64,000 nt of DNA from Fibrobacterota bacterium (lineage in GTDB: Bacteria > Fibrobacterota > Fibrobacteria > UBA11236): the NCBI GenBank assembly GCA_028287505.1, contig JAQBPN010000067.1:1-64000 (forward strand), given 5' to 3'. Below the pieces are notes generated by a model. The model made no database searches. It was not told where the DNA came from and saw only the letters and a list, made by a program, of their open reading frames with translations. Shown in pieces: positions 15,880-24,395 of this stretch (position 1 is its first letter; each line of letters begins with the position of its first letter). A program made the translations under genes and the position numbers.

Positions 15880-18800
15880 ATGCGGCGATCCGGCTGGCTT
15901 CGTCCAACTGCACGCTCACGAGTTTGGAGATGCCCTTGATCTCCTGGGTCACCCCGTACAGCATGTCCGAAGCGGCCATGGTGCGCTTGTTGTGGGTGAC
16001 CACGATGAACTGCGTCTGGTGGGCGAAGCGCCGCAGCAGATTGACGAAGCGGCCGATGTTGGCGTCATCGAGAGGGCCGTCCACCTCATCCATGATACAG
16101 TAAGGCGAAGGCCGCACCAGATAGAGGGCGAACAACAGGGAGATGGCCGTCAAGGCGCGCTCGCCGCCGGAAAGCAGGGACACGCCGCGCATCTTCTTGC
16201 CGGTGGGCCGCGCGTTGATTTCGATTTTCGCGTCCAGAGGATCCACGTTGTCTTCCAGCGCCAATTGGGCTTCGCCGCCTTCGAAGAGGCTGGAAAACAC
16301 TTCCTGGAAATTCTTCTGCACCACGCCGAAGGTGGCCAGGAACTGTTCCCGCGCGACCTTGTCCAGCTTCTTGATGGCCTTCTCCAGGCCCAAGCGCGCC
16401 TTCTCCAGATCGTTGTACTGCCTGCTCACCTCGTCGAGCTTGGCCTTCTCGGCCTCGTAGTCTTCGAGGGCGCCGGGATTGATGTTGCCCAGGTTCTTGA
16501 GCTTGTCCTTGTAGGAGGCGATCTCTTCGGCGGCCGTGGACGATTCGTAGGCGACTTTTTCGAAGACCAGGATCGGCTCGCCCTCGTCGTTCGGCCGCGT
16601 GGGCTGGGAAAGATCCACTTCGTGCAATTCGAACATGCGCTCGCGGATGTTCTTCATGGCGGCGCGGGCCTGCTCCATCTTCATCGAGGAATCATGATGC
16701 CCCTGCGTGACGGAGCGGAGCTCGTCATTCAGGTTGCGGATGAGGATGCGCATCTCGTCCAGGCGGCCGATTTTGCCGTCGTACACGCCCTTGGCGTCGT
16801 CGCGAAGCTTCTCTTCTCCGGTCATCCGCTCATGCAAGGCCTGGATCTGGTTGGCCAGGGCGTCCATGCGTTCCTTCAATTGGGAGGTCATGCCTTCCCA
16901 CTCGGCCTTCTGGGCGGCGTTCTTGCCCACCAGCTCCAACTGTTCCTTCTCGGAACGGTCGAGGTACTCCACCCGCAGCTTGAGGGCCTTGGTCTGGGAT
17001 TCGTTCTGGGCTTTGTTCTTGTCCAGGTCCCGCAGGGCTTCCTCGAAACGCGCCCGTTCCGCTTCCGCCTTGTGCACGGCTTCCAGGGCCTGGTGGAACT
17101 GGTTCTCGAGCACCTTGCGGGATTCCTCGCCCTCTTCCAGGCGACCGGACATGTCCGCCTGGCCGCGCTCCCGCTCCTCCAACTGCTCGCGCACCGTTTC
17201 CAGCTTGATGCGCTTCTGGGTCTTGTCCTTGTCCATGTTTTCGATGGAGGTGTTCAGATAGTTCAGCTTGGACTTCTGCTCCTGCCACCTGCGCTCGGCC
17301 TGTTTCTGCTCTTGGCCAAGATTGGACTGGCCCGCGTCCAGGGTCTTGCGTTCCGAGTCGAGGGCCTGGATGCGCTCCGAAAGCTCCTTCACCTTGACGG
17401 TCACTTCCACCAGCCGCGTCGCGGTCTGTTCCAGCAAATGCTTGCGTTGCAGCAAACCGGTTTGCTGGTTTTTCTGCGCACCGCCCAGGACCAGCCCCGA
17501 TGCGTGCACCATTTCGCCCGTGGGCGTCACCAGCCAGATGTCCCGGCCGCCGAGTTTGGGCATCAGGTTCCAGGCCGCATCCTGGCTTTCCACCAGCGCA
17601 TAGTTTCCCAGGGCCAATTCCAGCAAGGGCCGCAAGCCCGCATCGCCGGTCACCTTGTCGATGATCCAACCCTGGAATCCGGCCTCGCCGGAGAAATCCG
17701 GGCGCGGACGCGCGAACGTGGATCCGCTCTCGGCGGAAAACAACAGCGCCTCGCCCTTTTCGGATTGCTTCAGCTCGCGCAGCAATTCCAGTTCCGTGCC
17801 CCGGTCCTTGACCACCAGGGCCTGCAGATAGCGCCCAAGGCATTTTTCCGCCACCACTACCGCATCGTCGGGAACCTGCACGGCGTCCGCCAACAGGGAT
17901 TGGATCCGGTCCTTGGCCTTGGCCAGCAGATGCTGCACGCCGCCGTCCACGCCTTCCATGCTTTCCTGCAAACCCTTGAGCATGGCGTGGCGGGTTTCCA
18001 GCGCCACCTTTTCCGAAGTGCCCGCGCGCTCTTCCAGACGCAGGGTATCGAGCTCCTTGGCGATTTCCACCAGCCGGGCCGAGCCCGCTCCGATGCGGCC
18101 GCCCAGTTCCGTCACCTGGATTTCCAGCTTGCGGACATCTTCTTCCAGGACCCGCTTCTCTTCCGAAAAGGTCCGGAACCTGTCCGAGACGTCCTGCAGG
18201 GCCGCGTCCAGCTCGCCTTCATCTTCCTTCAGATGCTGCAATTCCGAATTGGCCGAAGCGGCCCGGTTGCGCAACGTGGACAGCTCTTCCAGGGCCTGCA
18301 TGCGCTCTTCCGCCAGTTCATCGGCGCGGCGGCGCTTTTCCGAATAGTTCTGGTGGAGGCGGGTCTTTTCCTCGGCATGGCCTTCGGCCAGTTGGGCCAG
18401 GGCCACCTTTTCCGTTTCCAGCCGGGCGATTTCCTCGAAGTCCGCGCGCTTCTCCACCGCGAAATCCCCCATGCGGCGGGAAGCCAGCTCGCTCTCGCCT
18501 TCCAGGCGGCGCATGGATTCCGTCAGATGGACGATACGATCCCTGGACCGGTCCAGTTCATTTTCCAGGCGCACCACTTCCGCATTCGTCGCGGCCACCA
18601 CCTGGTTCAGGCGGCTGAGTTCCTGTTCCTCTTCCAGGATCAGGAGCTTTCCCTCTTCCAGTTCCGATTCGCGGACGGTGATCTGGGATTGCAGGGCGCC
18701 CGAACGCTCCAGGCCCTTTTCCGAATCCGCCGTGAAGGTCCGGAAACGTTCTTCCAGCTCGACGTAGGAGTCGTAGTTGTAACTCAGTTCCAGGGAGACG

Positions 18801-19468
18801 TAAGCCTTCTTGATCTCCCTCCACTTCTCCGCTTTCTTGGCCTGGCGCTCGAACATGGTCACGTTCTGCTGGACGAACTTGAGGTTGTCCTCCACCCGGG
18901 CCAGATCCAGGGCGGTGCGTTCCAACTGGCGCAAGGTCTCCTTGCGCTGCTGTTTGTACTTGCTGATGCCGGAAGCTTCCTCGAACATGACCCGGCGCTC
19001 CTCGGCCTTGTCCGAGAGGATGCTGTCGATCATCTTGGCTTCAATCAGCGAATAGGAGGCGGCGCCCATTCCCGTATCGTAGAACAGGTTATGGATGTCC
19101 TTGAGGCGGCAGGGGGTATTGTTGATCAGGTATTCGGTTTCGCCGTTGCGGAACGCCCGGCGCGTGATCATGATCTGGGTGTATTCGGAGGGAAGGACTC
19201 CCGAGTCGTTGTTGATGAGGAGGGAAACCTCCGCCATGTTCAGGGGAGGACGCTCTGCGGTGCCGGAGAAGATGACGTCTTCCATCTTGCCTGAACGCAA
19301 CACCTTGGCCCGTTGTTCGCCGAGCACCCAGCGGATGGCGTCGATGATGTTGGATTTGCCGCAGCCGTTGGGACCGACCACGGAGGTGATGCCTTCGCCG
19401 GGGAAGTTGACTTCCACCTTGTTCGCGAACGACTTGAAACCGAAAATCCGCAGCTTCGATAAGTACAT
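15878..19468 (-). CDS. smc: Chromosome segregation ATPase SMC
   Basis: The 1196-residue protein has the full SMC layout. The N-terminal head carries Walker A at 32-39 (GPNGCGKS). Two long coiled coils surround a hinge at roughly 500-660 (SMEGVDGGVQHLLAK to WLVTPTGEMVHASG). The C-terminal head carries the signature LSGGERALTA at ~1099 and Walker B at ~1124-1128 (CIMDE). It dimerises, entraps DNA with ScpA/ScpB and organises chromosomes. The start MYLSKLRIFGFKSFANK is canonical. Unusually, an NtrBC-type pair follows on the same strand, separated by the repeat array. scpA and scpB are not in the window. Confidence 0.97.
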   Translation of the reverse strand: MYLSKLRIFGFKSFANKVEVNFPGEGITSVVGPNGCGKSNIIDAIRWVLGEQRAKVLRSGKMEDVIFSGTAERPPLNMAEVSLLINNDSGVLPSEYTQIMITRRAFRNGETEYLINNTPCRLKDIHNLFYDTGMGAASYSLIEAKMIDSILSDKAEERRVMFEEASGISKYKQQRKETLRQLERTALDLARVEDNLKFVQQNVTMFERQAKKAEKWREIKKAYVSLELSYNYDSYVELEERFRTFTADSEKGLERSGALQSQITVRESELEEGKLLILEEEQELSRLNQVVAATNAEVVRLENELDRSRDRIVHLTESMRRLEGESELASRRMGDFAVEKRADFEEIARLETEKVALAQLAEGHAEEKTRLHQNYSEKRRRADELAEERMQALEELSTLRNRAASANSELQHLKEDEGELDAALQDVSDRFRTFSEEKRVLEEDVRKLEIQVTELGGRIGAGSARLVEIAKELDTLRLEERAGTSEKVALETRHAMLKGLQESMEGVDGGVQHLLAKAKDRIQSLLADAVQVPDDAVVVAEKCLGRYLQALVVKDRGTELELLRELKQSEKGEALLFSAESGSTFARPRPDFSGEAGFQGWIIDKVTGDAGLRPLLELALGNYALVESQDAAWNLMPKLGGRDIWLVTPTGEMVHASGLVLGGAQKNQQTGLLQRKHLLEQTATRLVEVTVKVKELSERIQALDSERKTLDAGQSNLGQEQKQAERRWQEQKSKLNYLNTSIENMDKDKTQKRIKLETVREQLEERERGQADMSGRLEEGEESRKVLENQFHQALEAVHKAEAERARFEEALRDLDKNKAQNESQTKALKLRVEYLDRSEKEQLELVGKNAAQKAEWEGMTSQLKERMDALANQIQALHERMTGEEKLRDDAKGVYDGKIGRLDEMRILIRNLNDELRSVTQGHHDSSMKMEQARAAMKNIRERMFELHEVDLSQPTRPNDEGEPILVFEKVAYESSTAAEEIASYKDKLKNLGNINPGALEDYEAEKAKLDEVSRQYNDLEKARLGLEKAIKKLDKVAREQFLATFGVVQKNFQEVFSSLFEGGEAQLALEDNVDPLDAKIEINARPTGKKMRGVSLLSGGERALTAISLLFALYLVRPSPYCIMDEVDGPLDDANIGRFVNLLRRFAHQTQFIVVTHNKRTMAASDMLYGVTQEIKGISKLVSVQLDEASRIAA

Positions 19469-19486
19469 GCCAATCCTTGGTTAAGC

Positions 19487-19580
19487 TCCTCGCTATAGAG
19501 TTTGCGTGCGAACAGGCCAACAGGGGCTGTGAGCCACCCGCGAGACCGCTACAAATGCCAACTCCACGCTCGTCGCTTTC
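19487..19580. repeat. Degenerate repeat copies C, in both orientations
   Basis: At 19487-19538 the order CTCGCTA, TAGAGTTTGC, then GTGAGCCAC follows the forward unit with deletions. At 19558-19580 CAACTCCACGCTCGTCGCTTT matches the reverse complement of the unit's left half. The copies are decayed, in contrast to array B. Confidence 0.55.
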
Positions 19581-19782
19581 AGTAGACTAAAAGGGGTCCC
19601 GGTTGCCCCATTACGGGAGAAAAAGATAGTCAACGAGGTCCCGAAAACAGGGGTTTCGGGCCGCCTGGGAAGCGAGCCGATGCAAATCCATTGAGATTAT
19701 TGCCTTAGGGCCGTTCCGAACATTTTATCCACGCTTTATCCCCCGCCCCAGGGTTGGGTTGCCAACAATATACCAACCGTGG

Positions 19783-19856
19783 TTAGGCTCGTCGCTCTGG
19801 AGTTTGCTTGGGCAAACGCCACACTCCTCGCTTATACAACCCTACTCCTCGCTTCT
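19783..19856. repeat. Repeat copy D, reverse orientation
   Basis: GGCTCGTCGCTCTGGAGTTTGC, then CAAACGCCACACTCCTCGCTT, reproduces the repeat unit in reverse orientation compared with array B. The hairpin arms are slightly mismatched. A partial second unit (ACTCCTCGCTTCTAAAA) follows. The presence of both orientations shows that the family is dispersed rather than one tandem array. Confidence 0.65.
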
Positions 19857-19961
19857 AAAACCCTAGTTTCTCAAGGTTTCGGCGGAGATGCGTACTATAT
19901 TATCCAATAACAGAGTCGAGGTAAAAGCCGATTCACCGCGCCCGCGAACGAAGGAAATCCC

Positions 19962-21224
19962 ATGATTGTCAGAATGCTTATCGGCATTTTTTGGTTGGGA
20001 ATTGCCGTTTCAACCTCTAGGGCCCAGTCACCCCGCTATTTCATTTCCACCACATTCTCCACCGATCTCCGTGAATTCGGCATCGTGAAATACTATGAAC
20101 TGGATACCCTCCTGCGTTCTTCTGATGGCGGACAAACCTGGACTCCGCAAAGGCTTCCGGATCAGGCCACTCCCAGCTCCGTTTATTTCTTGAACCCGGA
20201 CTTGGGATTCGTGGTCGGGGACAGCGGGATGATTTGCAGGACCATGGATGGAGGCGACACGTGGCTTGCCATGCCCAGTGGTACGAAATCAAAATTGTAT
20301 TCCATTCATTTCGCGAATGATAAAGTCGGTTACGCGGCAGGGAAAAACGGTACCATTCTCAAGACGGCGGATGGAGGAAGCACATGGATTACCCAGTCAA
20401 GCGAAGCGGATGTTAATTTCACTTTCATCTATTTCCCCCGCCCGGATTCCGGATTCGTCATCGAAAACAACGGTAGCGAACGACAGTACCTGCACAAGAC
20501 CACGGATGGGGGATCCCATTGGTCGAAATTCATCGGCAGGATGGCGATCAATGCCATCAATTGCTCAAGTGGCTTGGTTTGTTATGGTGCGGGCGAGCCC
20601 AGACCGTCTTTCAAAAATATCAGCTACAGTAGGATCCTCAAGACGGCGAATGGTGGCGACACATGGGCCGAACAATACTTCTTGGCTGGTCCAGGCGCGC
20701 AGCTATCCGATCCCATACCCTACATGACCCTTGTCCAAAACCTCGGCGATCAAATCGCTTTTGCCGCCGGTACCGAACACCAGTTTTTGCGTACCTTGAA
20801 TGGAGGGGTGACCTGGGTCGTGATGGCAAAAACCCCTAGCGACGAATTAAATTCCATTCGATTCACGGATGCGAACAATGGCCGGGCGATCGGCGATGAC
20901 GGCGTGAATTATCTGACCCACGATGGGGGGGCCACATGGACGGATCTATCCGGTGCGTCCATCAATCCGACCCGGCCGGGAAGCATGCGGGATCGCATCG
21001 ATGAGAATGGGAATCTCAAATATTCCCTGGACCGTCCGGGACTCGTTTCCGTTTCCATCCACGATGCCCAAGGCAAAACCCTTTTCGCCTTGAGAAATGA
21101 TTTTCAATTCGCCGGGCCCCACAAGCTCTCGCTGCCCTTGCATGCGCTCCCAAATGTTCCTCTTTACCTCGATTTCATGGCCGATGGGAACCGGAATACC
21201 CTGACTTTGCCGGGCCGGCACTAA
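19962..21224 (+). CDS. Secreted Ycf48/BNR-type beta-propeller with sorting-domain-like tail
   Basis: The 420-residue protein starts with a signal peptide (MIVRMLIGIFWLGIAVSTSRA-Q). Seven repeats carry the (D/N)GG-x-TW signature of Ycf48-like and sialidase Asp-box propellers (for example SDGGQTW, MDGGDTW, ADGGSTW, TDGGSHW, ANGGDTW, LNGGVTW, HDGGATW). The last ~70 residues (NLKYSLDRPGLVSVSIHDAQGKTLF...) resemble the beta-sandwich sorting domain used by T9SS. It is probably a secreted or surface-attached structural or adhesive protein; no catalytic residues were identified. GGAAAT precedes the ATG. It stands alone between repeat-rich DNA and a terminator. Confidence 0.83.
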   Translation: MIVRMLIGIFWLGIAVSTSRAQSPRYFISTTFSTDLREFGIVKYYELDTLLRSSDGGQTWTPQRLPDQATPSSVYFLNPDLGFVVGDSGMICRTMDGGDTWLAMPSGTKSKLYSIHFANDKVGYAAGKNGTILKTADGGSTWITQSSEADVNFTFIYFPRPDSGFVIENNGSERQYLHKTTDGGSHWSKFIGRMAINAINCSSGLVCYGAGEPRPSFKNISYSRILKTANGGDTWAEQYFLAGPGAQLSDPIPYMTLVQNLGDQIAFAAGTEHQFLRTLNGGVTWVVMAKTPSDELNSIRFTDANNGRAIGDDGVNYLTHDGGATWTDLSGASINPTRPGSMRDRIDENGNLKYSLDRPGLVSVSIHDAQGKTLFALRNDFQFAGPHKLSLPLHALPNVPLYLDFMADGNRNTLTLPGRH

Positions 21225-21244
21225 GCCCTCCTTTGGTCCTTTTT

Positions 21245-21278
21245 GGCCCGAACCCCGGTCCCGGGCCCTCCATTTTTC
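21245..21278 (+). terminator. Probable terminator after the BNR-type gene
   Basis: GGCCCG (21245-21250) pairs with CGGGCC (21262-21267), and CTCCATTTTT follows, 20 bases after the stop codon. The 21225-21485 gap otherwise shows no gene. Confidence 0.55.
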
Positions 21279-21485
21279 ATCCCCCCCGCCTGAAAACCCC
21301 TATTTTCCAAACCTTTCCTGCCGGCAGGTCGGCGGCACCAGCCACAATGGTGTTTCCAGCCGGTCCTCCCGGGGCTAAATCGGATTGCCCAGGCCGTTCA
21401 CTCGCGAGAACGGATTCTGGGAGGAGCGCCCACACCGGAGGAAGGCATTTCCACTACCTTCTGGATACGTCATGGAAACGCCACG

Positions 21486-22319
21486 GTGAGCCAGCCCAAC
21501 CTGCTCTTGTATTCGGATTACCGCATGTTCCTGCGCGAGTATTACGAGACCCATAAGGCAGCCAACGCCAACTTCTCCTTCCGGTATCTGTCCCAGAAGG
21601 CCGGCATCAACTCTTCCGCTTTTTACAAATACATCATGGAAGGGAAGCGCAACCTCACCAAGACCAGCATTCTCAAGACCTGCACGGCCCTGAGGCTCAA
21701 GGACAAGGATGCGGAGTACTTCGAAAACCTGGTATTCTTCAACCAGGCCAAGACCATCAAAGAAAAGAACCTCTACTTCGACAAGCTGACGAAGCTGCGG
21801 GGCAACTATGACAAACGCAAGGTCCGGGAAGCGCAATTCGCCTTTTACGGGGAGTGGCACCATAGCGCCGTGCGTGAGCTCCTGGAATGCATGCGTTTTA
21901 CCGGGGACTTCGAGGCCCTGGCCAAGCGCCTGACGCCGGCCATCTCCCCCAAGCTCGCCGAAGAATCCCTGGACCTTTTGGCGCGCCTGGGAATGGCCAA
22001 GAAGGATGCCCAGGGACGCTGGCGGCAATCGGATCCGGTCCTGACCACGGACGGCCAGGTGGATGCGGCGGTGGTGGTGGAGTTCCAGAAACGTATGCTG
22101 CAACTGGCGATAGATGCCTATGACCGGGCCACGTCCGGGGAAAGGCTGATGTCCTCGACCACTTTCGGCATTTCCGAAGAAACTTTCGAACTATTCCGGA
22201 AGAAGATCCGGGAATTGAAAGCGGAACTGCTGGAACTGGCCCGCTTGGACGGAAAGCCCACCCGGGCCTTTCAGTTGAACATGAACCTGTTTCCCCTCTC
22301 GAAAGGGGGCCAAGGATGA
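21486..22319 (+). CDS. TIGR02147 family protein (DUF4423), Fibrobacter-type regulator candidate
   Basis: This 277-residue protein begins with GTG (MSQPNLLLYSDYRMFLREYYETHK). The N-terminal ~90 residues (FSFRYLSQKAGINSSAFYKYIMEGKRNLT) look like an HTH that reads like a Cro/MerR-type DNA-binding helix pair. The rest is the helical DUF4423 domain, with the usual EFYNEWYH-like element here as FAFYGEWHHSAVRELL. The family was defined from Fibrobacter succinogenes, where it is expanded. The function is not established; DNA binding is inference from the HTH. Its stop codon overlaps the start of a lipoprotein gene (ATGA), so the two are translationally coupled. Confidence 0.9.
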   Translation: MSQPNLLLYSDYRMFLREYYETHKAANANFSFRYLSQKAGINSSAFYKYIMEGKRNLTKTSILKTCTALRLKDKDAEYFENLVFFNQAKTIKEKNLYFDKLTKLRGNYDKRKVREAQFAFYGEWHHSAVRELLECMRFTGDFEALAKRLTPAISPKLAEESLDLLARLGMAKKDAQGRWRQSDPVLTTDGQVDAAVVVEFQKRMLQLAIDAYDRATSGERLMSSTTFGISEETFELFRKKIRELKAELLELARLDGKPTRAFQLNMNLFPLSKGGQG

Positions 22320-22960
22320 ACTCCTTGCCAACGCGCGGCTTGCGAGCGCTCATCCTCGGCCTGCCCTTGCTTGCCGCGGCCTGCGTCTTTTTCACCCAGG
22401 ATGACAAGACGGCCAAGGGCGGAGGGTCCGATACGGAAACCCTGACCGGCCTGGTTTCCTCGCCTTCAGGGCGCCCCGCGGTCGGGGCCTCCGTCAAGCT
22501 CATTCCCGCCGACTATGACCCCAGCCACCCGGATACCTCGCTTATCCGCTACGAACTGACGGACGACTCCGGCCGGTTCCGCTTCGAGAAAATCGATACG
22601 GGCCGCGCCTACAACGTCATCGCCGGAGAGGCGGCGGAGAAGTCCTGGGCTTTTGCCGCGGGCCTCAGGGCCGGACCGGGTACCGATTCCCTCACCCTCG
22701 CCTTGGCCAAGGTTTTCCTTTTCTCGCTGCATGCGGAAAACTATCAGATAGCCGATTCCGGAATCGCCTATTTCCCCGGCACGGACATCCTGACCCGGTG
22801 CGGCGGCCTGAAGCCATCCACGGTGGATTCCGTTCCCGCGGGCGCCATGCGATTCGTAGTGGAAAGCCGCGCCGGCTGGGCGCACGATACGACCTTGGCA
22901 TCCGTAGCGGATACCGCAAAAGTGGCCGCCACCAAAAGTGGCGTCACGGTGACCCCTTAG
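22316..22960 (+). CDS. Lipoprotein with carboxypeptidase-regulatory-like (Ig-fold) domain
   Basis: The 214-residue product has a lipoprotein signal ending in LLAAAC (Cys23). Residues ~42-110 (LTGLVSSPSGRPAVGASVKLIP ... DDSGRFRFEKIDTG) are a typical carboxypeptidase-regulatory-like or CarboxypepD_reg Ig fold. The rest is beta-rich and less clear. It is translationally coupled to the TIGR02147 gene, which suggests that the lipoprotein and the cytoplasmic protein act in one pathway, for example an envelope module and its regulator. This pairing is inference from gene order. No enzyme motif is visible. Confidence 0.8.
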   Translation: MNSLPTRGLRALILGLPLLAAACVFFTQDDKTAKGGGSDTETLTGLVSSPSGRPAVGASVKLIPADYDPSHPDTSLIRYELTDDSGRFRFEKIDTGRAYNVIAGEAAEKSWAFAAGLRAGPGTDSLTLALAKVFLFSLHAENYQIADSGIAYFPGTDILTRCGGLKPSTVDSVPAGAMRFVVESRAGWAHDTTLASVADTAKVAATKSGVTVTP

Positions 22961-23045
22961 TTAGCAGGGGGCGCCGACCAACCCAACGGGCGGTCATAAG
23001 GCTTCCCGTCGCGCCTAAAACATCCTGAGATCCCTGGGAGGAATC

Positions 23046-24287
23046 ATGCCCCTTGGCCATGACCGTTGGAAAAAAAATGTCTCCGGAATATCCGCTTCCA
23101 CCGCGCTGCTCGCGCTCGCCTTGGCCGCTGGGACCCACGCCCAGACGGGAGCGGCAGCCTGGGAGCCGCTCGGAGTGAAGTGGACGCCCAATGCAACCTG
23201 GGGGCCGCAATGGGGCAAATCCCCGTCCCGCCTGGCTTCCGATGCCCGCGGAACGCTATTCCTGTCCCAAGGCGACTCTCTATACGTCGGGGCCGCTTCC
23301 GGAAAGGCATGGAAAGCGGCTCCCGTTTCTTTGCTGGGAAGCGTGGCAAGCAGGCCGTTGGCCGTGGGAAGCGGAGGAAGGATGCTCTGGGGCACCTGGA
23401 CCAGCCCGGACTGGGGTGAAACCTGGACGCGTCTCACCACCGGAGGCTCGCAGGGTTACAACGTTTCCGCCGCCCTTTCGCCCTCCGGCTACTGCCTTTT
23501 CGGCCAAGGCTACGATTTTCTGAGGCGGGGCGAGACCCTGGAGGCTCCCGCGATCATGGTGCATCGGGGGAGGACCTACGGCTCCATCGTGGACATCGCC
23601 ATCTCCACTTCGGGAACGGTCTTCGCCTCGCCCCAGTATGATGACCTCCTGATCAGCCGGGACAGCGGAAAGACGTGGAAGGAGAGACGGTCCATCCTGA
23701 AAGCGTACCCGGCCCTCCCCAGGAATGGAAAGCCGGTTTCCGGATACCTGACATTGGAAACCGGATACGCCCAATCGTCCGTGTGGGTGTCCGGGGGTAA
23801 CTCCTATGATACCAACAGGGTCGAGGAATTCCGCGACGACGGGGATTCCCTGTCCGCCGTGGGCCACGCCAACGCCAATCTGCCCGACTCCGCCATCACG
23901 GCATTGCGGATCCAACCCGGTGTCTACGCTTCCGCATTGTGGCTGGGAACGTGGGGCCAGGGCGTATACCGGAGCCTCGACCGCGGCGAATCCTGGCAGG
24001 CCGCCAACGCAGGTCTCGCCGATCTCCATGTGGAAGCGATGGTCCTGGGCCAGGAAGGCCGGGTTTTCGTCCTGACCCGATCGGGACTATACGCAATCGC
24101 GCCGGCCTCCGCCTCCATGACCGCTCCGGACCGCGGGAAGCCTGACAATGGACACGGCGCTTCCAACGGCGATGGCCATTCCATCCATCCGATGCCGCGC
24201 TTCGGAAACGCCGCGGGCGACCTGTTCCGCGCCGATGGCCGCATCGCCCTTCCCGGGAAGAACGTCCCCGAATCACAACCTCGTTAA
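23046..24287 (+). CDS. Secreted BNR/Asp-box propeller protein, paralogue 1
   Basis: The 413-residue protein has a signal peptide (...ALALAAGTHA-Q) and Asp-box-like turns (SPDWGETWTRL, SRDSGKTWKER, SLDRGESWQAA). It shares blocks with the next gene, including WxxLGVKWTP, SDARG-x-LF-x-SQ, GTWGQGVY, DRGESW and EAMVLGQEGRVFVLT, so the two arose by tandem duplication. It ends in a short Gly-rich linker and DLFRADGRIALPG, which may be a reduced C-terminal anchor or sorting motif. No sialidase catalytic set is evident. GGGAGGAATC before the ATG is a good ribosome binding site. Likely a secreted surface protein of unknown ligand. Confidence 0.82.
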   Translation: MPLGHDRWKKNVSGISASTALLALALAAGTHAQTGAAAWEPLGVKWTPNATWGPQWGKSPSRLASDARGTLFLSQGDSLYVGAASGKAWKAAPVSLLGSVASRPLAVGSGGRMLWGTWTSPDWGETWTRLTTGGSQGYNVSAALSPSGYCLFGQGYDFLRRGETLEAPAIMVHRGRTYGSIVDIAISTSGTVFASPQYDDLLISRDSGKTWKERRSILKAYPALPRNGKPVSGYLTLETGYAQSSVWVSGGNSYDTNRVEEFRDDGDSLSAVGHANANLPDSAITALRIQPGVYASALWLGTWGQGVYRSLDRGESWQAANAGLADLHVEAMVLGQEGRVFVLTRSGLYAIAPASASMTAPDRGKPDNGHGASNGDGHSIHPMPRFGNAAGDLFRADGRIALPGKNVPESQPR

Positions 24288-24395
24288 GGGTGTTCACAAG
24301 AGGCAACGGTATTTGCGCTCCGGCCCGATCCGGATCCGGTGGGCAACCATTACCTTCTAGACAGCAATATGCGCCCGCCCGTCCCCGGAGGAACC

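Larger units (their letters stand above)
19469..19961. other. 493-bp intergenic region rich in dispersed repeats
   Basis: This is the divergent gap between smc and the BNR-type gene. It holds degenerate repeat copies in both orientations (19487-19580 and 19783-19856). It also has a CCCGAAA (19640-19646) / TTTCGGG (19654-19660) stem-loop, which is on the smc side. AT-rich TATATT at 19896-19901 could serve as a -10 for the rightward gene, though its -35 is poor. GGAAA precedes the rightward ATG. I see no gene in this stretch. Confidence 0.6.

Noticed and set aside
15848-19294. A 1148-codon open frame antisense to smc, and similar long antisense frames over comEC (34677-37181) and the 1098-residue barrel gene (8323-11004)
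   Set aside because: They mirror the sense genes in the frame whose third positions face GC-rich codon positions. Their translations are low-complexity and match no family, while the sense proteins have full domain structure.
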